Assembly: GCF_900111595.1 (NCBI RefSeq)
Contig: NZ_FOHN01000001.1
Location: 153,476 to 217,475 of the forward strand
Reading direction: 5' to 3'
Source: [Clostridium] polysaccharolyticum
GTDB taxonomy: Bacteria > Bacillota > Clostridia > Lachnospirales > Lachnospiraceae
Length of the DNA: 64,000 nt
Every line of letters begins with the position of its first letter. Position 1 is the first letter of the stretch. Positions 35,530 through 45,635 of the stretch are shown here, piece by piece. A program made the position numbers and the translations under genes. The notes under the pieces were generated by a model. The model saw only the letters and a program-made list of their open reading frames with translations, was not told the DNA's origin and made no database searches.

Positions 35530-36789
35530 ATGAAGATTTTTAAGAAGAAAAAGGAACTCCATTCAGAACCTGAGTTTGATAAAGAACTGGAAAGAAAACA
35601 AAATGAAACAGAACAGCTGGATATTTCCTTAGATAATATGGAACTAGAACTAAAGGATCTGGCCGATTCCAAGAAATCTGCGTATCAGGAGAAAGAAGAA
35701 ACGTTGAATCAGACAAAGGATTCCATCGCGGATACCTGCAATCAGATTGCAGATGCGAAAAAACAGATTCAGGAAGCTAAGTTAGAATACAAAGCCGTGA
35801 CGGACTATCTTGCCGATATACAAAAAATAGACGCCATTGAGGGGAAAGAACGTGAGGAGCTAGAAGATGCCGCCCGTAATATCATTACTCTGACCAGAGA
35901 GCGTTCCAAATACCAGACAGCAGACATAAAACTTTCCGATGTCCAGTTCCGCAATATAAGCCGTTACGAGAAAAATATGGTTCGGGAAATCAGGCAGATG
36001 AGGGAAAATGAGGACTACCAGCGCATGGTAAAAGGCGATCTAAGGCAATTAGCGGCTGAAAAGGCTAAGCTGGAGTTTGAAAGAGACGAAATCATTGGTG
36101 GACAGGAAATGTTAAGGAAGCTGTCAATTGCTGCAGGAATATTAGTGGTTCTGATGGATATTATTTTTGTAGTTCTTTCTGAAAAAAAAGAATTGGACCT
36201 GAATGTGCCATTTATTCTTTCGATTATATTTGCAGCAGGAATCGCATTCTATATTTTCCATGAATCAAGAAGAAACCGCATGGAGATTTTAAAGAATAAT
36301 CAGAAAAGAAGCAGATTAGTTGGACTAACCAACACAGTAAAGATTAAGTATGTAAATACTCAGAATGCTTTGGATTATGCTTATGGAAAATTTATGGTAG
36401 TCAATTCTATGGAGTTAAGTTCTGTTTATGATAAGTATATGAAGGCAAAAAAAGAAGCGGAACAGTATCGTTCCAATACAGGAATGCTGAATTTCTATAA
36501 CAATGCTCTTATAAAAGAATTAAGACAACGGAATATAAAAGATTGTGATATATGGATTTACCAGGCCGCAGCACTGATTGACAATAGGGAAATGGTAGAA
36601 ATCCGGCACCGGCTAAATGAACGCAGGCAAAAATTAAGAGAACGAATTGATTTTAATTACAAAGTGCAGAATAATGGACTTTCCATGTTAAAGAATTCTA
36701 TGGAGAAAAAACCTGAGTGGAAACAGAAGGTGGAAGAAGAGATGGAAAAGGCCGGCATTGATTTTCAACAGATGGAACTGTCTGAGTAG
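35530..36789 (+). CDS. Membrane-anchored coiled-coil protein
   Basis: A 419-residue protein. Residues about 1-195 are a long charged coiled coil (KELERKQNETEQLDISLDNMELELKDL and onward). Two close hydrophobic segments follow at about 203-237 (ILVVLMDIIFVVLS and FILSIIFAAGIAFYIF), then a second helical, charged tail. No catalytic motif is visible. It is the last gene of the four-gene operon and would place the complex at the membrane. It ends before a bidirectional terminator. Confidence 0.6.
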   Translation: MKIFKKKKELHSEPEFDKELERKQNETEQLDISLDNMELELKDLADSKKSAYQEKEETLNQTKDSIADTCNQIADAKKQIQEAKLEYKAVTDYLADIQKIDAIEGKEREELEDAARNIITLTRERSKYQTADIKLSDVQFRNISRYEKNMVREIRQMRENEDYQRMVKGDLRQLAAEKAKLEFERDEIIGGQEMLRKLSIAAGILVVLMDIIFVVLSEKKELDLNVPFILSIIFAAGIAFYIFHESRRNRMEILKNNQKRSRLVGLTNTVKIKYVNTQNALDYAYGKFMVVNSMELSSVYDKYMKAKKEAEQYRSNTGMLNFYNNALIKELRQRNIKDCDIWIYQAAALIDNREMVEIRHRLNERRQKLRERIDFNYKVQNNGLSMLKNSMEKKPEWKQKVEEEMEKAGIDFQQMELSE

Positions 36790-36815
36790 CTGTTATATGA
36801 TGAAAATGGAACAAA

Positions 36816-36865
36816 GGAAATGCTGTTTCGCAATTTTAGAAAAATGCGAAATGGCATTTCCTTTT
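36816..36865. terminator. Bidirectional terminator between operon and chemoreceptor
   Basis: GGAAATGC-GTTTCGCA pairs with TGCGAAAT-GCATTTCC around an A/T-rich loop, followed by TTTT. It serves two converging transcripts. Confidence 0.8.
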
Positions 36866-36892
36866 GGATTTTATAGAAAATGGCGTTGCATT

Positions 36893-38590
36893 TTAGAATT
36901 TGAAGTTATTCATTTGTGATTTCAGGGAATCTGCTAAATGAATCATTTGCTCTGTCTGCTCTTGGCAATTACCAATAATATTATATAATGTAATAGATGC
37001 TGCAGATGTTTTCTCTGTATGTGCAGCGTTTTCTTGTGCTATTGTGCTTAGATTCTGGGTGTTTTCATTTAAGGTAGTAGTCAGATTGGAGATAATGGCG
37101 GTTTCGGACTGGATTGAGGCAATATCAGCTGTAACATAGGAAACTTCATGGAGCAGGTTTTTAAAGTAGCCAGATGTTTCTTTTAGTTTAGAACTCTGTG
37201 AATGTACTTCTTTGGTTACGTTTTCTATGACATGGACACTTTTCGACGAATTATTGGTTAATTGTACGGTAATTTCTTCAATTTGCCTTACCATATTAGC
37301 AGACTGTTCTGCAAGATTGCGGATTTCACTTGCTACAACGGCAAACCCTTTTCCAGATTCTCCAGCATGTACTGCTTCTATGCTTGCATTTAGGGAAAGA
37401 AGATTTGTCTGGGAGGCAATGCTCGTAATAATTTTTAAAGCTTTTTCAATCTGTTCCACAGAAGAATTGCTGGCATCCGATATTTCTTTTACAGTATCAA
37501 AGGAAGAGGTTGTCTTATCGTTTATGGCAATTAGTTCATCCATGGTGTTTTGTGCAGAGGTACTGCAGTTTTTCATAATAGCAGAACGCTTTTCAAGGGA
37601 AGAAATATTCTGAGATGCCTGCTGGATGGAATGGTAAAGATTTTCAATACCCTGATTGGATTTCTGGGTTTCTTCAGCCTGCAAAGAAGCACCTTTTGCG
37701 ATAGAGTCTACAGAAGTTGTACAGTATTCAATGTTTTCTCCAATGTTATGGAAAGAATCTGAAAAATGAGTAGAAAATAAGCTGATTTCATCTGCCGTCT
37801 GATTAATGCTTTCTAACATTTTCCGGTAGGAATCTCTTACTTGAATAACGGAACGGCTAATAGCACCGATTTCGTTATTCATTTTCTGTTTTTTTGCGTC
37901 AAGGGATATATTCAAATTGCCACTTGCCAGTTCTAAAAGTACTTCCGTTACGGCTGTCAAGGATTTTCCTAATTTATTGATTATAAAATAGGTTCCAAGA
38001 AAAATGAGGATTATGGACACTGTTGAGATATATATTGTCTGATGCCGGCTTTTATCGTTGAGTTTCTGTATGTTTTTTTTAGAGGTATTCACACAGACAG
38101 CACCAATGATTTCGCCAGTACTAGGCTGTTTTAAAGGCGTATAGTAACAAGTATAATTTTCACCGTTAATTGGCATGTTTTTTTTGTATATAGCCTCAGT
38201 ACTATTTAATTCTTCTAAGATTGTTTCGTCTATGTATGCGGTTTTAGAAGAGGAACTTGCCATAATCGCATCACCATAAAACAAACTGATATTGACAGTG
38301 GATTTCTGGCTGATTGCGAGAATCTCGTTTTGAAAAGAAGATAAGGAAATATCCCCTTTGTAATAGGTATATCCAGTTTTCTGATAGTCGGATGAGCTGA
38401 TGCTGTTTAACAGGCTTTGCATTAAAGAAGATGTTGCAATCATTTCTTCCTTGTATAGCTGCTCTACTAAAATTTCATGTCTGCTGATGCTTGAACAGTT
38501 AATTCCAGCTGACATAAAGATAAGGGATACAAGGATTAAAATAGAGAGTTTTAATGAAATTTTAAATGTTTTTCCTTTTTTCGTTTTCAT
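36893..38590 (-). CDS. Methyl-accepting chemotaxis protein
   Basis: A 565-residue transmembrane receptor. TM1 is near residues 13-30. An extracellular sensor of the Cache type lies at about 31-185, with the VCVNTSKKN end motif. TM2 is near 186-206, a HAMP linker at about 207-260 and the signalling domain after 300. Its hairpin tip [44 protein letters not shown] is near-canonical and contacts CheA/CheW. No other che genes are in the window. The ligand is unknown. AAAGGTGG precedes the ATG on the minus strand. The only other motility-type gene here is the large flagellin at 55.7 kb. Confidence 0.93.
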   Translation of the reverse strand: MKTKKGKTFKISLKLSILILVSLIFMSAGINCSSISRHEILVEQLYKEEMIATSSLMQSLLNSISSSDYQKTGYTYYKGDISLSSFQNEILAISQKSTVNISLFYGDAIMASSSSKTAYIDETILEELNSTEAIYKKNMPINGENYTCYYTPLKQPSTGEIIGAVCVNTSKKNIQKLNDKSRHQTIYISTVSIILIFLGTYFIINKLGKSLTAVTEVLLELASGNLNISLDAKKQKMNNEIGAISRSVIQVRDSYRKMLESINQTADEISLFSTHFSDSFHNIGENIEYCTTSVDSIAKGASLQAEETQKSNQGIENLYHSIQQASQNISSLEKRSAIMKNCSTSAQNTMDELIAINDKTTSSFDTVKEISDASNSSVEQIEKALKIITSIASQTNLLSLNASIEAVHAGESGKGFAVVASEIRNLAEQSANMVRQIEEITVQLTNNSSKSVHVIENVTKEVHSQSSKLKETSGYFKNLLHEVSYVTADIASIQSETAIISNLTTTLNENTQNLSTIAQENAAHTEKTSAASITLYNIIGNCQEQTEQMIHLADSLKSQMNNFKF

Positions 38591-38804
38591 ACATAAATAC
38601 CACCTTTATTTATAAATTTTTTTGGGGGCAGCATAAAGGATTAGCAGTTTTAAATGCGTCTAAATATGTATGCAAAGAAATGTCCTAAGAAATGTCTGTT
38701 ATAGTGTAAAAAACGACTGTGAATATTTTACTACAAATCAGTACAAAAAGCAATTATAAATCCAGTTTCGACGTTAAAAAATATAAAGGTTATTTGAAAA
38801 AATC

Positions 38805-38833
38805 TTGACATTTTAATGTAACTTGTCTACTAT
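38805..38833 (+). promoter_or_regulatory. Sigma-A promoter of valS
   Basis: TTGACA (38805-38810), a 17-base spacer and TACTAT (38828-38833) stand just before the T-box leader. Confidence 0.75.
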
Positions 38834-38839
38834 ATTAGA

Positions 38840-39088
38840 TAAACATGAAAATGTAATGAAAGAGAAGAGTAGATTTGTAACCTTTTAAGAGAATTCTGTT
38901 CTAGGCTGGGAGACGGAGTAAGAAGTGCAGATTGAAGGTAGCTCTGGAACAGTGTTTCTGAACCGTACTTTTTAATAAGGCTAGTAGGAAATAACGAATT
39001 GCCCCGTTATCGGCACGAAAGGTGAACAGATTCACGAATAAAGGTGGTACCACGATTCTTCGTCCTTTGGCGATGGATCTTTTTTTTT
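38840..39088 (+). promoter_or_regulatory. Valyl T-box leader
   Basis: AAGGTGGTACCACG (39041-39054) is the T-box sequence that pairs with uncharged tRNA. It is followed by a terminator hairpin (about 39054-39079) and nine Ts (39080-39088). GTA at 38938-38940 is a possible valine specifier codon, but I could not fold stem I with confidence. Uncharged tRNA-Val would prevent termination and raise valS expression. Confidence 0.9.
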
Positions 39089-39189
39089 GGCTAAAAGCAG
39101 CATTTGTAAAGAATTTGTCTGCTTTATAAGGATTTTAATAATAGCTTGTAAAGCAGATAGAATACGGATAAAGAAAGAAGGAGATAGAT

Positions 39190-41841
39190 ATGAGGAAAGA
39201 ATTAGGAAAAACATATAATCCCCATGAGATAGAGGGCAGATTATATGAAAAATGGATTGGGAAGAAATATTTTCATGCACAAGCAGATAGAAGCAGGAAA
39301 CCATTTACCATTGTGATGCCGCCTCCAAATGTTACTGGCAAGCTTCATATGGGACATGCACTTGATAATGCCTTACAGGATACCCTGATCCGTTATAAGA
39401 GAATGCAGGGGTACAATGCATTATGGATTCCAGGTACTGACCATGCAAGTATTTCAACTGAAGTTAAGGTTACGAACAAATTAAAAGATGAAGGAATCGA
39501 CAAATACGAACTTGGCAGAGAAGGTTTTTTAAAAGCTGCCTGGAAATGGAAAGAAGAATACGGTGGAACAATCACAAGCCAGCTTAGAAAAATCGGTTCT
39601 TCCTGTGACTGGGACAGAGAACACTTTACCATGGATGAAGAATGCTCTGCAGCAGTAGAAGAAGTATTTATTAAATTGTATGAAAAAGGATATATTTACA
39701 AAGGTTCCCGTATTATCAACTGGTGTCCGGTATGTGGGACTTCCATCTCCGACGCAGAGGTAGAACATGAAGAACAGGCAGGACATTTCTGGCATATTAA
39801 GTACCCAATCGCTGGAACAGATGAGTTTGTAGAAATTGCTACAACTAGGCCGGAAACCATGTTAGGTGATACAGCAGTAGCGGTTCATCCAGAGGACGAA
39901 CGTTACCAGCATCTAATTGGTAAGAAAGTACTTCTTCCTATTGTAAATAAAGAAATTCCAGTAGTAGCAGACAGCTATGTTGACAAAGAGTTTGGAACTG
40001 GCGTAGTTAAGATTACACCTGCTCATGACCCTAACGACTTTGAAGTTGGAAAACGTCATAATTTAGAAGAAATCAATGTTATGAATGATGATGCTACAAT
40101 CAATGAAAAAGGTGGCAAATATGCAGGGCTTGACCGTTATGAAGCAAGAAAACAGATTGTTGCAGAATTAGACCACATGGGTCTTCTGGTAAAGGTTGAA
40201 CCTCATTCACACAATGTAGGAACCCATGACCGCTGTGGTACTACAGTAGAACCGTTAATCAAACAGCAGTGGTTTGTAAAAATGGAAGAAATGGCGAAAC
40301 CGGCGATTGCTGCTTTAAAAGAAGGAAGATTAAAATTCGTCCCAGAACGTTTCAACAAAACGTATCTTCACTGGTTAGAAAACATTCGTGACTGGTGTAT
40401 TTCCAGACAGTTATGGTGGGGACACAGAATACCTGTTTACTACTGTAAAGAATGTGGAGAAGTGATGGCTGCAAAATCTGATAACAAGCCATGCACTTGT
40501 GCGAAATGTGGATCTTCCAATATTGTTCAGGATGAAGATGTATTAGATACATGGTTCAGTTCCGCATTATGGCCATTTTCTACACTTGGCTGGCCGGCAA
40601 AGAGCGAAGATCTGGATTATTTCTATCCAACAGATGTACTGGTGACTGGTTACGATATCATTTTCTTCTGGGTAATCCGTATGGTATTCAGTGCGTTAGA
40701 ACAGACTGGAAAAGAACCATTCCATACCGTATTAATCCACGGTTTAGTACGTGACAGCCAGGGACGTAAGATGAGCAAATCCCTTGGAAATGGAATTGAT
40801 CCATTAGAAGTAATTGATCAGTACGGTGCGGATGCATTACGTTTAACCTTAATGACAGGCAATGCACCAGGAAATGATATGAGATTCTACTTTGAGAGAG
40901 TGGAAGCAAGCCGTAACTTTGCAAACAAAGTATGGAATGCATCCCGTTTCATCATGATGAACTTAGACAAAGCCCAGATTCCAGAAGAAATGGATCTTTC
41001 AAGACTTACGCAGTCTGATAAATGGATTTTATCAAAAGCAAATTCTCTAGCAAAAGAAGTTACCGATAATATGGACAGCTTTGAATTAGGCATTGCTGTT
41101 CAGAAGATATATGACTTTATCTGGGAAGAGTTCTGTGACTGGTATATTGAAATGGTAAAACCTCGTCTATACAATGACGAAGATGAAACAAAGACAGCTG
41201 CATTATGGACATTACAGAAAGTACTAATCAGTTCCTTAAAACTTTTACATCCATACATGCCATTCATTACAGAAGAAATTTTCTGTACATTACAGTCGAA
41301 AGAAGAATCCATTATGGTTTCCCAGTGGCCTGTATTTGAGGAACAGTATCATTTTGAAGCAGATGAGAATGCAGTAGAAATGATGAAAGCAGCAGTTAAG
41401 GGAATCCGTAATGTGCGTGCAGAAATGAATGTTCCGCCAAGCAGGAAAGCAAAAGTAATCGTTGTTTCGGAATCAGAAGAAATCCGCAATGTATTTGAAA
41501 CAAGCCGCGTATTCTTTGCTACACTTGGTTATGCTAATGAGGTACTTGTTCAGGCAGATAAAGATGGTATTGCGGACGATGCAGTATCTGCCGTTATTCA
41601 TGGTGCAACTATTTACATTCCATTTGATGAATTAGTTGACCGTGAAAAAGAAAAGGAACGTCTGACAAAAGAAAAACAGAAGCTGGAGGGCGAAATCAAA
41701 CGTGCAGCTGGCATGTTAAGCAATGAAAAATTCATCAGTAAAGCTCCAGCTGCAAAAGTAGAAGAAGAAAAAGCAAAGCTTCAGAAATATACCGATATGT
41801 TAGCACAGGTTGAAGAAAGACTTGCTAACTTAAGCAAATAG
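39190..41841 (+). CDS. valS: Valyl-tRNA synthetase
   Basis: An 883-residue class I synthetase of normal length. [14 protein letters not shown] is the HIGH motif and [11 protein letters not shown] the KMSKS motif. The editing (CP1) domain holds the [18 protein letters not shown] signature that clears mischarged threonine. A zinc-type CKECGEVM...CAKCGSS pair sits around residue 420. The C-terminus is the typical coiled coil ([21 protein letters not shown]). AAGGAG precedes the ATG. Its expression is controlled by the T-box upstream. Confidence 0.97.
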   Translation: MRKELGKTYNPHEIEGRLYEKWIGKKYFHAQADRSRKPFTIVMPPPNVTGKLHMGHALDNALQDTLIRYKRMQGYNALWIPGTDHASISTEVKVTNKLKDEGIDKYELGREGFLKAAWKWKEEYGGTITSQLRKIGSSCDWDREHFTMDEECSAAVEEVFIKLYEKGYIYKGSRIINWCPVCGTSISDAEVEHEEQAGHFWHIKYPIAGTDEFVEIATTRPETMLGDTAVAVHPEDERYQHLIGKKVLLPIVNKEIPVVADSYVDKEFGTGVVKITPAHDPNDFEVGKRHNLEEINVMNDDATINEKGGKYAGLDRYEARKQIVAELDHMGLLVKVEPHSHNVGTHDRCGTTVEPLIKQQWFVKMEEMAKPAIAALKEGRLKFVPERFNKTYLHWLENIRDWCISRQLWWGHRIPVYYCKECGEVMAAKSDNKPCTCAKCGSSNIVQDEDVLDTWFSSALWPFSTLGWPAKSEDLDYFYPTDVLVTGYDIIFFWVIRMVFSALEQTGKEPFHTVLIHGLVRDSQGRKMSKSLGNGIDPLEVIDQYGADALRLTLMTGNAPGNDMRFYFERVEASRNFANKVWNASRFIMMNLDKAQIPEEMDLSRLTQSDKWILSKANSLAKEVTDNMDSFELGIAVQKIYDFIWEEFCDWYIEMVKPRLYNDEDETKTAALWTLQKVLISSLKLLHPYMPFITEEIFCTLQSKEESIMVSQWPVFEEQYHFEADENAVEMMKAAVKGIRNVRAEMNVPPSRKAKVIVVSESEEIRNVFETSRVFFATLGYANEVLVQADKDGIADDAVSAVIHGATIYIPFDELVDREKEKERLTKEKQKLEGEIKRAAGMLSNEKFISKAPAAKVEEEKAKLQKYTDMLAQVEERLANLSK

Positions 41842-41863
41842 ACTCTATTGCAGCTGCATTTAT

Positions 41864-41911
41864 AAGACAATGGGCTGGAAGGGAACTGGTTTCGTTCTGG
41901 TTCATTGTCTT
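41864..41911 (+). other. Hairpin after valS
   Basis: AAGACAATG (41864-41872) pairs with CATTGTCTT (41903-41911). A-rich sequence rather than a T-run follows, so it is a weak terminator or a processing site. No gene is seen between here and 42087. Confidence 0.4.
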
Positions 41912-42087
41912 GAAAAAACGTGGTACAATTTCGTGTAAGCTGTTGATTTCTAAGAGTTTATAGCAATGAAATTTCTAAAAAAAGTATTGATTTTTTAAAT
42001 AAGAATCGTTATTATGATATTTAGGTATTTCTGACAATTATAAAATATACTGTGAACAGGATTCTGTTCATGTATCTGGAGGTTCCA

Positions 42088-42225
42088 ATGATTAATTTTG
42101 ACGATGAATTGGCGAAATTTCAGCCAAGCCTAGACGTAGATCAGGCAGAAGAAGCAATTAATAGAAATGATTTAACCGATGTGACTGACATTTTGAAAGA
42201 AATTATGAAAGAAATGAAAAAATAG
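42088..42225 (+). CDS. Conserved-looking 45-residue protein
   Basis: ATG at 42088 follows GGAGGTTCC at good spacing and reads 45 residues to TAG at 42223-42225. The protein is acidic and helical (NFDDELAKFQPSLDVDQAEE, then NDLTDVTDILKEIMKEMKK). Regular codon use and the strong ribosome site support expression. It lies 27 bases before the zinc-ribbon/TPR gene, likely in one transcript. I have the impression that similar short proteins occur beside this gene in related species, but could not check. Function unknown. Confidence 0.6.
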   Translation: MINFDDELAKFQPSLDVDQAEEAINRNDLTDVTDILKEIMKEMKK

Positions 42226-42252
42226 TTTGCATTAGGGTTCAAGGAGGGTATT

Positions 42253-43638
42253 ATGCATTGTCCAAAGTGCAATAGTGATCTATCCTTTAAGCAGAAAAAG
42301 TGCGATAGATGTGGTGAAGATTTAACAACATATAGGAAAATCGTAAGCGGCTCTAACCGTTTTTATAATGACGGATTAATGCGGGCCAGAGTCAGGGATT
42401 TGTCAGGAGCAGCAGTTTCCTTAAAAAAGAGTCTGGAGCTTGACAAGACGAATACCAATGCGAGAAACTTATTAGGGTTAGTGTATTATGAGATGGGAGA
42501 AACCGTTGATGCATTAAGCCAATGGGTCATAAGCAAACATTTTCAGCCGGTGAAAAATGAGGCTGATGTTTATGTGAAGGATTTACAGCAGAATCCAGCT
42601 GCGTTGGAGGCTGCCAACCAGATGATAAAGAAATATAATCAGGCCTTAAATGCAGCAAGACAAGGTAATGAGGATTTAGCAATTATTCAGTTAAAGAAAG
42701 TAACTAGTTTAAATAGCAAATTTTTACGTGCCCAGCAGCTTCTGGCGTTGCTTTATTTAAAGCAGGGGGATAATGAAAAAGCGTATAAATGTTTGAAGAA
42801 GGTTTTGAAGATTGATATCAATAACACTACAAGCATTCGTTACATGAATGAAGTAAAGAGGCTAAAACCAGAAAGAGAAGTAAAGGAATTAAAGGAGGAG
42901 CGCACCGTAGAGCGTGTGAATCCAAAATCAGTTGGTTCCTTTAGCTCGGTAGACAAGTTTCAGGATGATAAACCGAATATCTGGCTTTTTATAAATTTAA
43001 TACTTGGTGCAGTTGTGGGAGTTGCATTTGCATATTTCCTGATTGTGCCGACTGTGAAAAAGAGTGTTGCATCAGAGTACAAGAATCAGATACAGAAGCA
43101 GGAGGATTTTGCATCTTCCAAAGATACTGCAATTGATTCTTTAAAGAAAGAAATTGAAGCTCTGAATGGCAAATTAGGTGATAAGGATCAGGACATTCAG
43201 AAATTAAAGGATCAGATGGTAGATGAGACAGTGTACGATAACCTGTTTGAAGCAATTACACTATATCAGCAGGGAAAGAGAACAGATGCAGCGGAAGTTC
43301 TAGTAACTGTTAATGAGAAGAATCTTACTAGTACAAAAGCCAAAGAGTATTATAATACCATTAAGGAAGCAACATTTGTGAATGCTTCAAGGCAGATATA
43401 TAACCAGGCCAAAATTAAATACAATTATGGCAATTATACAGAGGCAAAACCTTTATTTGAAAAAGCAATTAAGCTGGACAATGAAAATATTGATGCTTAT
43501 TATTTTCTGGCACGTGCTTATGAGAAGAGTCAGGATGTTAAGAACGCCAAGAAATATTATAATAAAGTAATCAGCGATTTTGCAGGGTCTAGCCGTGCAA
43601 GAGAAGCTCAGGAAAAATTAAAATACATGGGAGAATAA
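42253..43638 (+). CDS. Zinc-ribbon and TPR membrane protein
   Basis: A 461-residue protein. The N-terminus has a four-cysteine ribbon MHCPKCNSDL...KCDRCGEDL. TPR-like repeats follow at about 40-200, a single membrane helix (FINLILGAVVGVAFAYFLIV) near 245, a coiled coil to about 320, and more TPR repeats to the end, now on the outer side (NYTEAKPLFEKAIKLDNENIDAYYFLARAYEKS). AAGGAGG precedes the ATG. This layout suggests an adaptor across the membrane; partners are unknown. Confidence 0.75.
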   Translation: MHCPKCNSDLSFKQKKCDRCGEDLTTYRKIVSGSNRFYNDGLMRARVRDLSGAAVSLKKSLELDKTNTNARNLLGLVYYEMGETVDALSQWVISKHFQPVKNEADVYVKDLQQNPAALEAANQMIKKYNQALNAARQGNEDLAIIQLKKVTSLNSKFLRAQQLLALLYLKQGDNEKAYKCLKKVLKIDINNTTSIRYMNEVKRLKPEREVKELKEERTVERVNPKSVGSFSSVDKFQDDKPNIWLFINLILGAVVGVAFAYFLIVPTVKKSVASEYKNQIQKQEDFASSKDTAIDSLKKEIEALNGKLGDKDQDIQKLKDQMVDETVYDNLFEAITLYQQGKRTDAAEVLVTVNEKNLTSTKAKEYYNTIKEATFVNASRQIYNQAKIKYNYGNYTEAKPLFEKAIKLDNENIDAYYFLARAYEKSQDVKNAKKYYNKVISDFAGSSRAREAQEKLKYMGE

Positions 43639-43655
43639 TCATACCATACCAAAGA

Positions 43656-43695
43656 AAATACCTTATTGGCATAATATGCCATAAGGTATTTTTCC
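43656..43695 (+). terminator. Terminator after the TPR protein gene
   Basis: AATACCTTATTGGCAT pairs with ATGCCATAAGGTATT and is followed by TTT. It separates this gene from the spoIIA operon. Confidence 0.8.
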
Positions 43696-43780
43696 GTTTT
43701 ACAGAACGTTTTTTCTGGTCCTTCCTATAAAGAAACATACGTTCTGAAAGTGAAATTGAGAAAGAAGAAGGGAAATAATT

Positions 43781-44164
43781 TTGAAAACTGAGAATAAGCT
43801 TGAAATGATTTCACCGATGGTTAAAAATAGCGGAGCTACTTACCGCGTAAAGGAACATTGTCTGATTGTAGAACTAAAAAGCGATCTGGATCATCATGTA
43901 TCCATTCAAGTGAAAGAACATTCAGACAGGATTATCCAGACAGAAAATATACGCCATGTAATTTTTGATTTTTCTAATACCAGTTTTATGGACAGTTCTG
44001 GTATAGGGGTAATCATGGGGCGGTACAAGCAAGTAAAATTTACAGGGGGCTCTCTTGCTGTTACAGGAATTACACCGCCAGTTGACCGTATTTTGAAAAT
44101 ATCAGGACTTTATAAAATTATTCAGAAATATGAAACAATAAAAGAAGCACTAAATGCATTTTAA
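43781..44164 (+). CDS. spoIIAA: Anti-sigma F factor antagonist SpoIIAA
   Basis: A 127-residue STAS-domain protein. The phosphorylated serine lies in FMDSSGIGVIMGRYK. Unphosphorylated SpoIIAA displaces SpoIIAB from sigma F in the forespore. The TTG at 43781 is used as start, with AGAAGGG upstream; ATG at 43805 is an alternative but would leave a short N-terminus. It is the first gene of spoIIAA-spoIIAB-sigF. The N-terminal 25 residues are longer than in Bacillus. Confidence 0.9.
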   Translation: MKTENKLEMISPMVKNSGATYRVKEHCLIVELKSDLDHHVSIQVKEHSDRIIQTENIRHVIFDFSNTSFMDSSGIGVIMGRYKQVKFTGGSLAVTGITPPVDRILKISGLYKIIQKYETIKEALNAF

Positions 44165-44185
44165 GAAAAGGGGAGGATAGGGAAT

Positions 44186-44623
44186 ATGAATACCAACGAA
44201 ATGAAAATTGAATTTGACAGCAAATCGGAAAACGAAAGTTTTGCTAGAGTTGCCGTTGCGGTGTTTGCTGCACAGCTTGATCCGAATATGGAGGAACTTT
44301 CGGATATCAAGACAGCTGTTTCAGAAGCTGTAACCAATTGCATTATTCATGGGTATGAAGGGCGAGAAGGAAAAGTGAAATTATCCTGCAGGCTGGAAGA
44401 TAAGACCATTACCATCGTCATAACAGACGATGGATGTGGTATTGAAGATGTAGAGAAGGCAATGGAGCCTTTATATACGACCAAACCGGATTTAGAACGC
44501 TCAGGCATGGGATTTGCTTTTATGGAAGCGTTTATGGATGATTTATCTGTGGAATCAGAGTTAGGAAAGGGAACTAAAATTACGATGGTACGGACTATTA
44601 AAGGCAGTAAGGTGCAGTCGTAA
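44186..44623 (+). CDS. spoIIAB: Anti-sigma F factor SpoIIAB
   Basis: A 145-residue GHKL-type kinase and anti-sigma factor. [16 protein letters not shown] is the N-box with the metal-binding Asn, and [17 protein letters not shown] plus [14 protein letters not shown] form the G1/G2 ATP-lid regions. It binds sigma F with ATP and phosphorylates SpoIIAA with ADP release. GGGAGG precedes the ATG at 44186. It is 21 bases downstream of spoIIAA. Confidence 0.95.
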   Translation: MNTNEMKIEFDSKSENESFARVAVAVFAAQLDPNMEELSDIKTAVSEAVTNCIIHGYEGREGKVKLSCRLEDKTITIVITDDGCGIEDVEKAMEPLYTTKPDLERSGMGFAFMEAFMDDLSVESELGKGTKITMVRTIKGSKVQS

Positions 44624-44637
44624 GAAGGAGGGTGGTT

Positions 44638-45351
44638 ATGGAGACGCTCGAGTTAATAAAACGGTGTCAGGACGGAGATAAGGCTGCCAGAGAACAGCTG
44701 GTTACTGATAACATTGGATTGGTCTGGTCTATCGTCCGGAGATTTGCAAATCGTGGATATGAAATGGAGGATCTGTTTCAAGTAGGCAGCATCGGTCTGA
44801 TTAAAGCTATTGATAAGTTTGATACAAGCTTTGAAGTAAAGTTTTCGACCTATGCTGTGCCAATGATTACTGGTGAAATAAAAAGGTTTTTAAGGGACGA
44901 TGGAATGATAAAAGTCAGCCGTACCTTAAAGGAGGCAGCCTATAAGACCAGAGTTGCAAAAGAAGCGTTAAGTATTGAATTAGGGCGCGAACCAACAATA
45001 GAAGAAGTTAGTGAAAGAACAGATATTTCAGTTGAAAATATAGTTATGTCTATGGAAGCAGGGGCAGAAGTAGAATCATTGTATAAGACCATTTACCAAG
45101 GAGATGGAAATGCAATTTATTTGATTGATAAATTAGAAGAATCCAGGGATGAAAATCAAAATATGGTGGACAGGCTTGCGTTATATGATATTTTGAATTC
45201 TCTGGATGAGAAGGATCGTAATATAATACGGCTTCGTTATTTTCTGAACAGAACACAGACAGATATTGCAAAAGAGTTAGGAATTTCACAAGTACAGGTT
45301 TCACGTATTGAAAAGAAAATTTTAAAGGCAATGCGGGAAAAATTAGCCTGA
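44638..45351 (+). CDS. sigF: RNA polymerase sporulation sigma factor F
   Basis: A 237-residue sigma-70 family protein. Region 2 reads MEDLFQVGSIGLIKAIDKFDTSFEVKFSTYAVPMITGEIKRFLRDDG, region 3 follows, and region 4 ends with RTQTDIAKELGISQVQVSRIEKKILKAM. It directs the first forespore genes during sporulation. The ATG at 44638 follows AAGGAGG at good spacing; a GTG at 44632 lies inside that site. Adjacent spoIIAA and spoIIAB match the conserved operon. Confidence 0.95.
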   Translation: METLELIKRCQDGDKAAREQLVTDNIGLVWSIVRRFANRGYEMEDLFQVGSIGLIKAIDKFDTSFEVKFSTYAVPMITGEIKRFLRDDGMIKVSRTLKEAAYKTRVAKEALSIELGREPTIEEVSERTDISVENIVMSMEAGAEVESLYKTIYQGDGNAIYLIDKLEESRDENQNMVDRLALYDILNSLDEKDRNIIRLRYFLNRTQTDIAKELGISQVQVSRIEKKILKAMREKLA

Positions 45352-45380
45352 TACATGTAAAAGTTTTTTATATGAAAAAT

Positions 45381-45410
45381 GCATAAGAAACTGAAAGTTA
45401 ATCCAAAATA
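45381..45410 (+). promoter_or_regulatory. Possible sigma-G/sigma-F promoter of spoVA
   Basis: GCATA (45381-45385), an 18-base spacer and CAAAATA (45404-45410) fit the forespore consensus GHATR-N18-CATWHTA with one mismatch. The spoVA operon is sigma-G dependent in Bacillus. Confidence 0.45.
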
Positions 45411-45416
45411 GTAATA

Positions 45417-45485
45417 GAAAAGCATTCGTTAAATAACTGATTAGTTAGATAGCTAATTCGTTAGATAACTAATGCTTTTTTCTTT
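45417..45485 (+). terminator. Terminator-like hairpin after sigF
   Basis: AAAAGCATT-GTTA (from 45417) pairs with TAAC-AATGCTTTT, with inner TTAGTTAGATAGCTAATTCG repeats, followed by TTTTTTCTTT. It ends the sigF transcript but also lies after the possible forespore promoter. Confidence 0.65.
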
Positions 45486-45500
45486 ACAGGAGGAATGCAT

Positions 45501-45635
45501 ATGAAAAACAAAGTAATAGTGGCAGTACTTTCTATGGCGCTTATTGCATTGGTTTTGGCCTGCTATTTTAATTATGATGGTCCAAGGAATGTTATGTCAG
45601 GAGGGACGTTAGTATCGGCACAGATAGATCTATGA
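45501..45635 (+). CDS. 44-residue membrane peptide before spoVAA
   Basis: AGGAGG is followed by ATG at 45501. The frame reads 44 residues to TGA at 45633-45635, which overlaps the spoVAA start as ATGA. MKNKVIVAVLSMALIALVLAC is a basic start plus one membrane helix or signal; a polar tail with Gly/Ser/Gln follows. Coupling to spoVAA implies expression in the forespore. SpoVAA itself is full-length without it, so this is an extra small protein. Confidence 0.6.
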   Translation: MKNKVIVAVLSMALIALVLACYFNYDGPRNVMSGGTLVSAQIDL

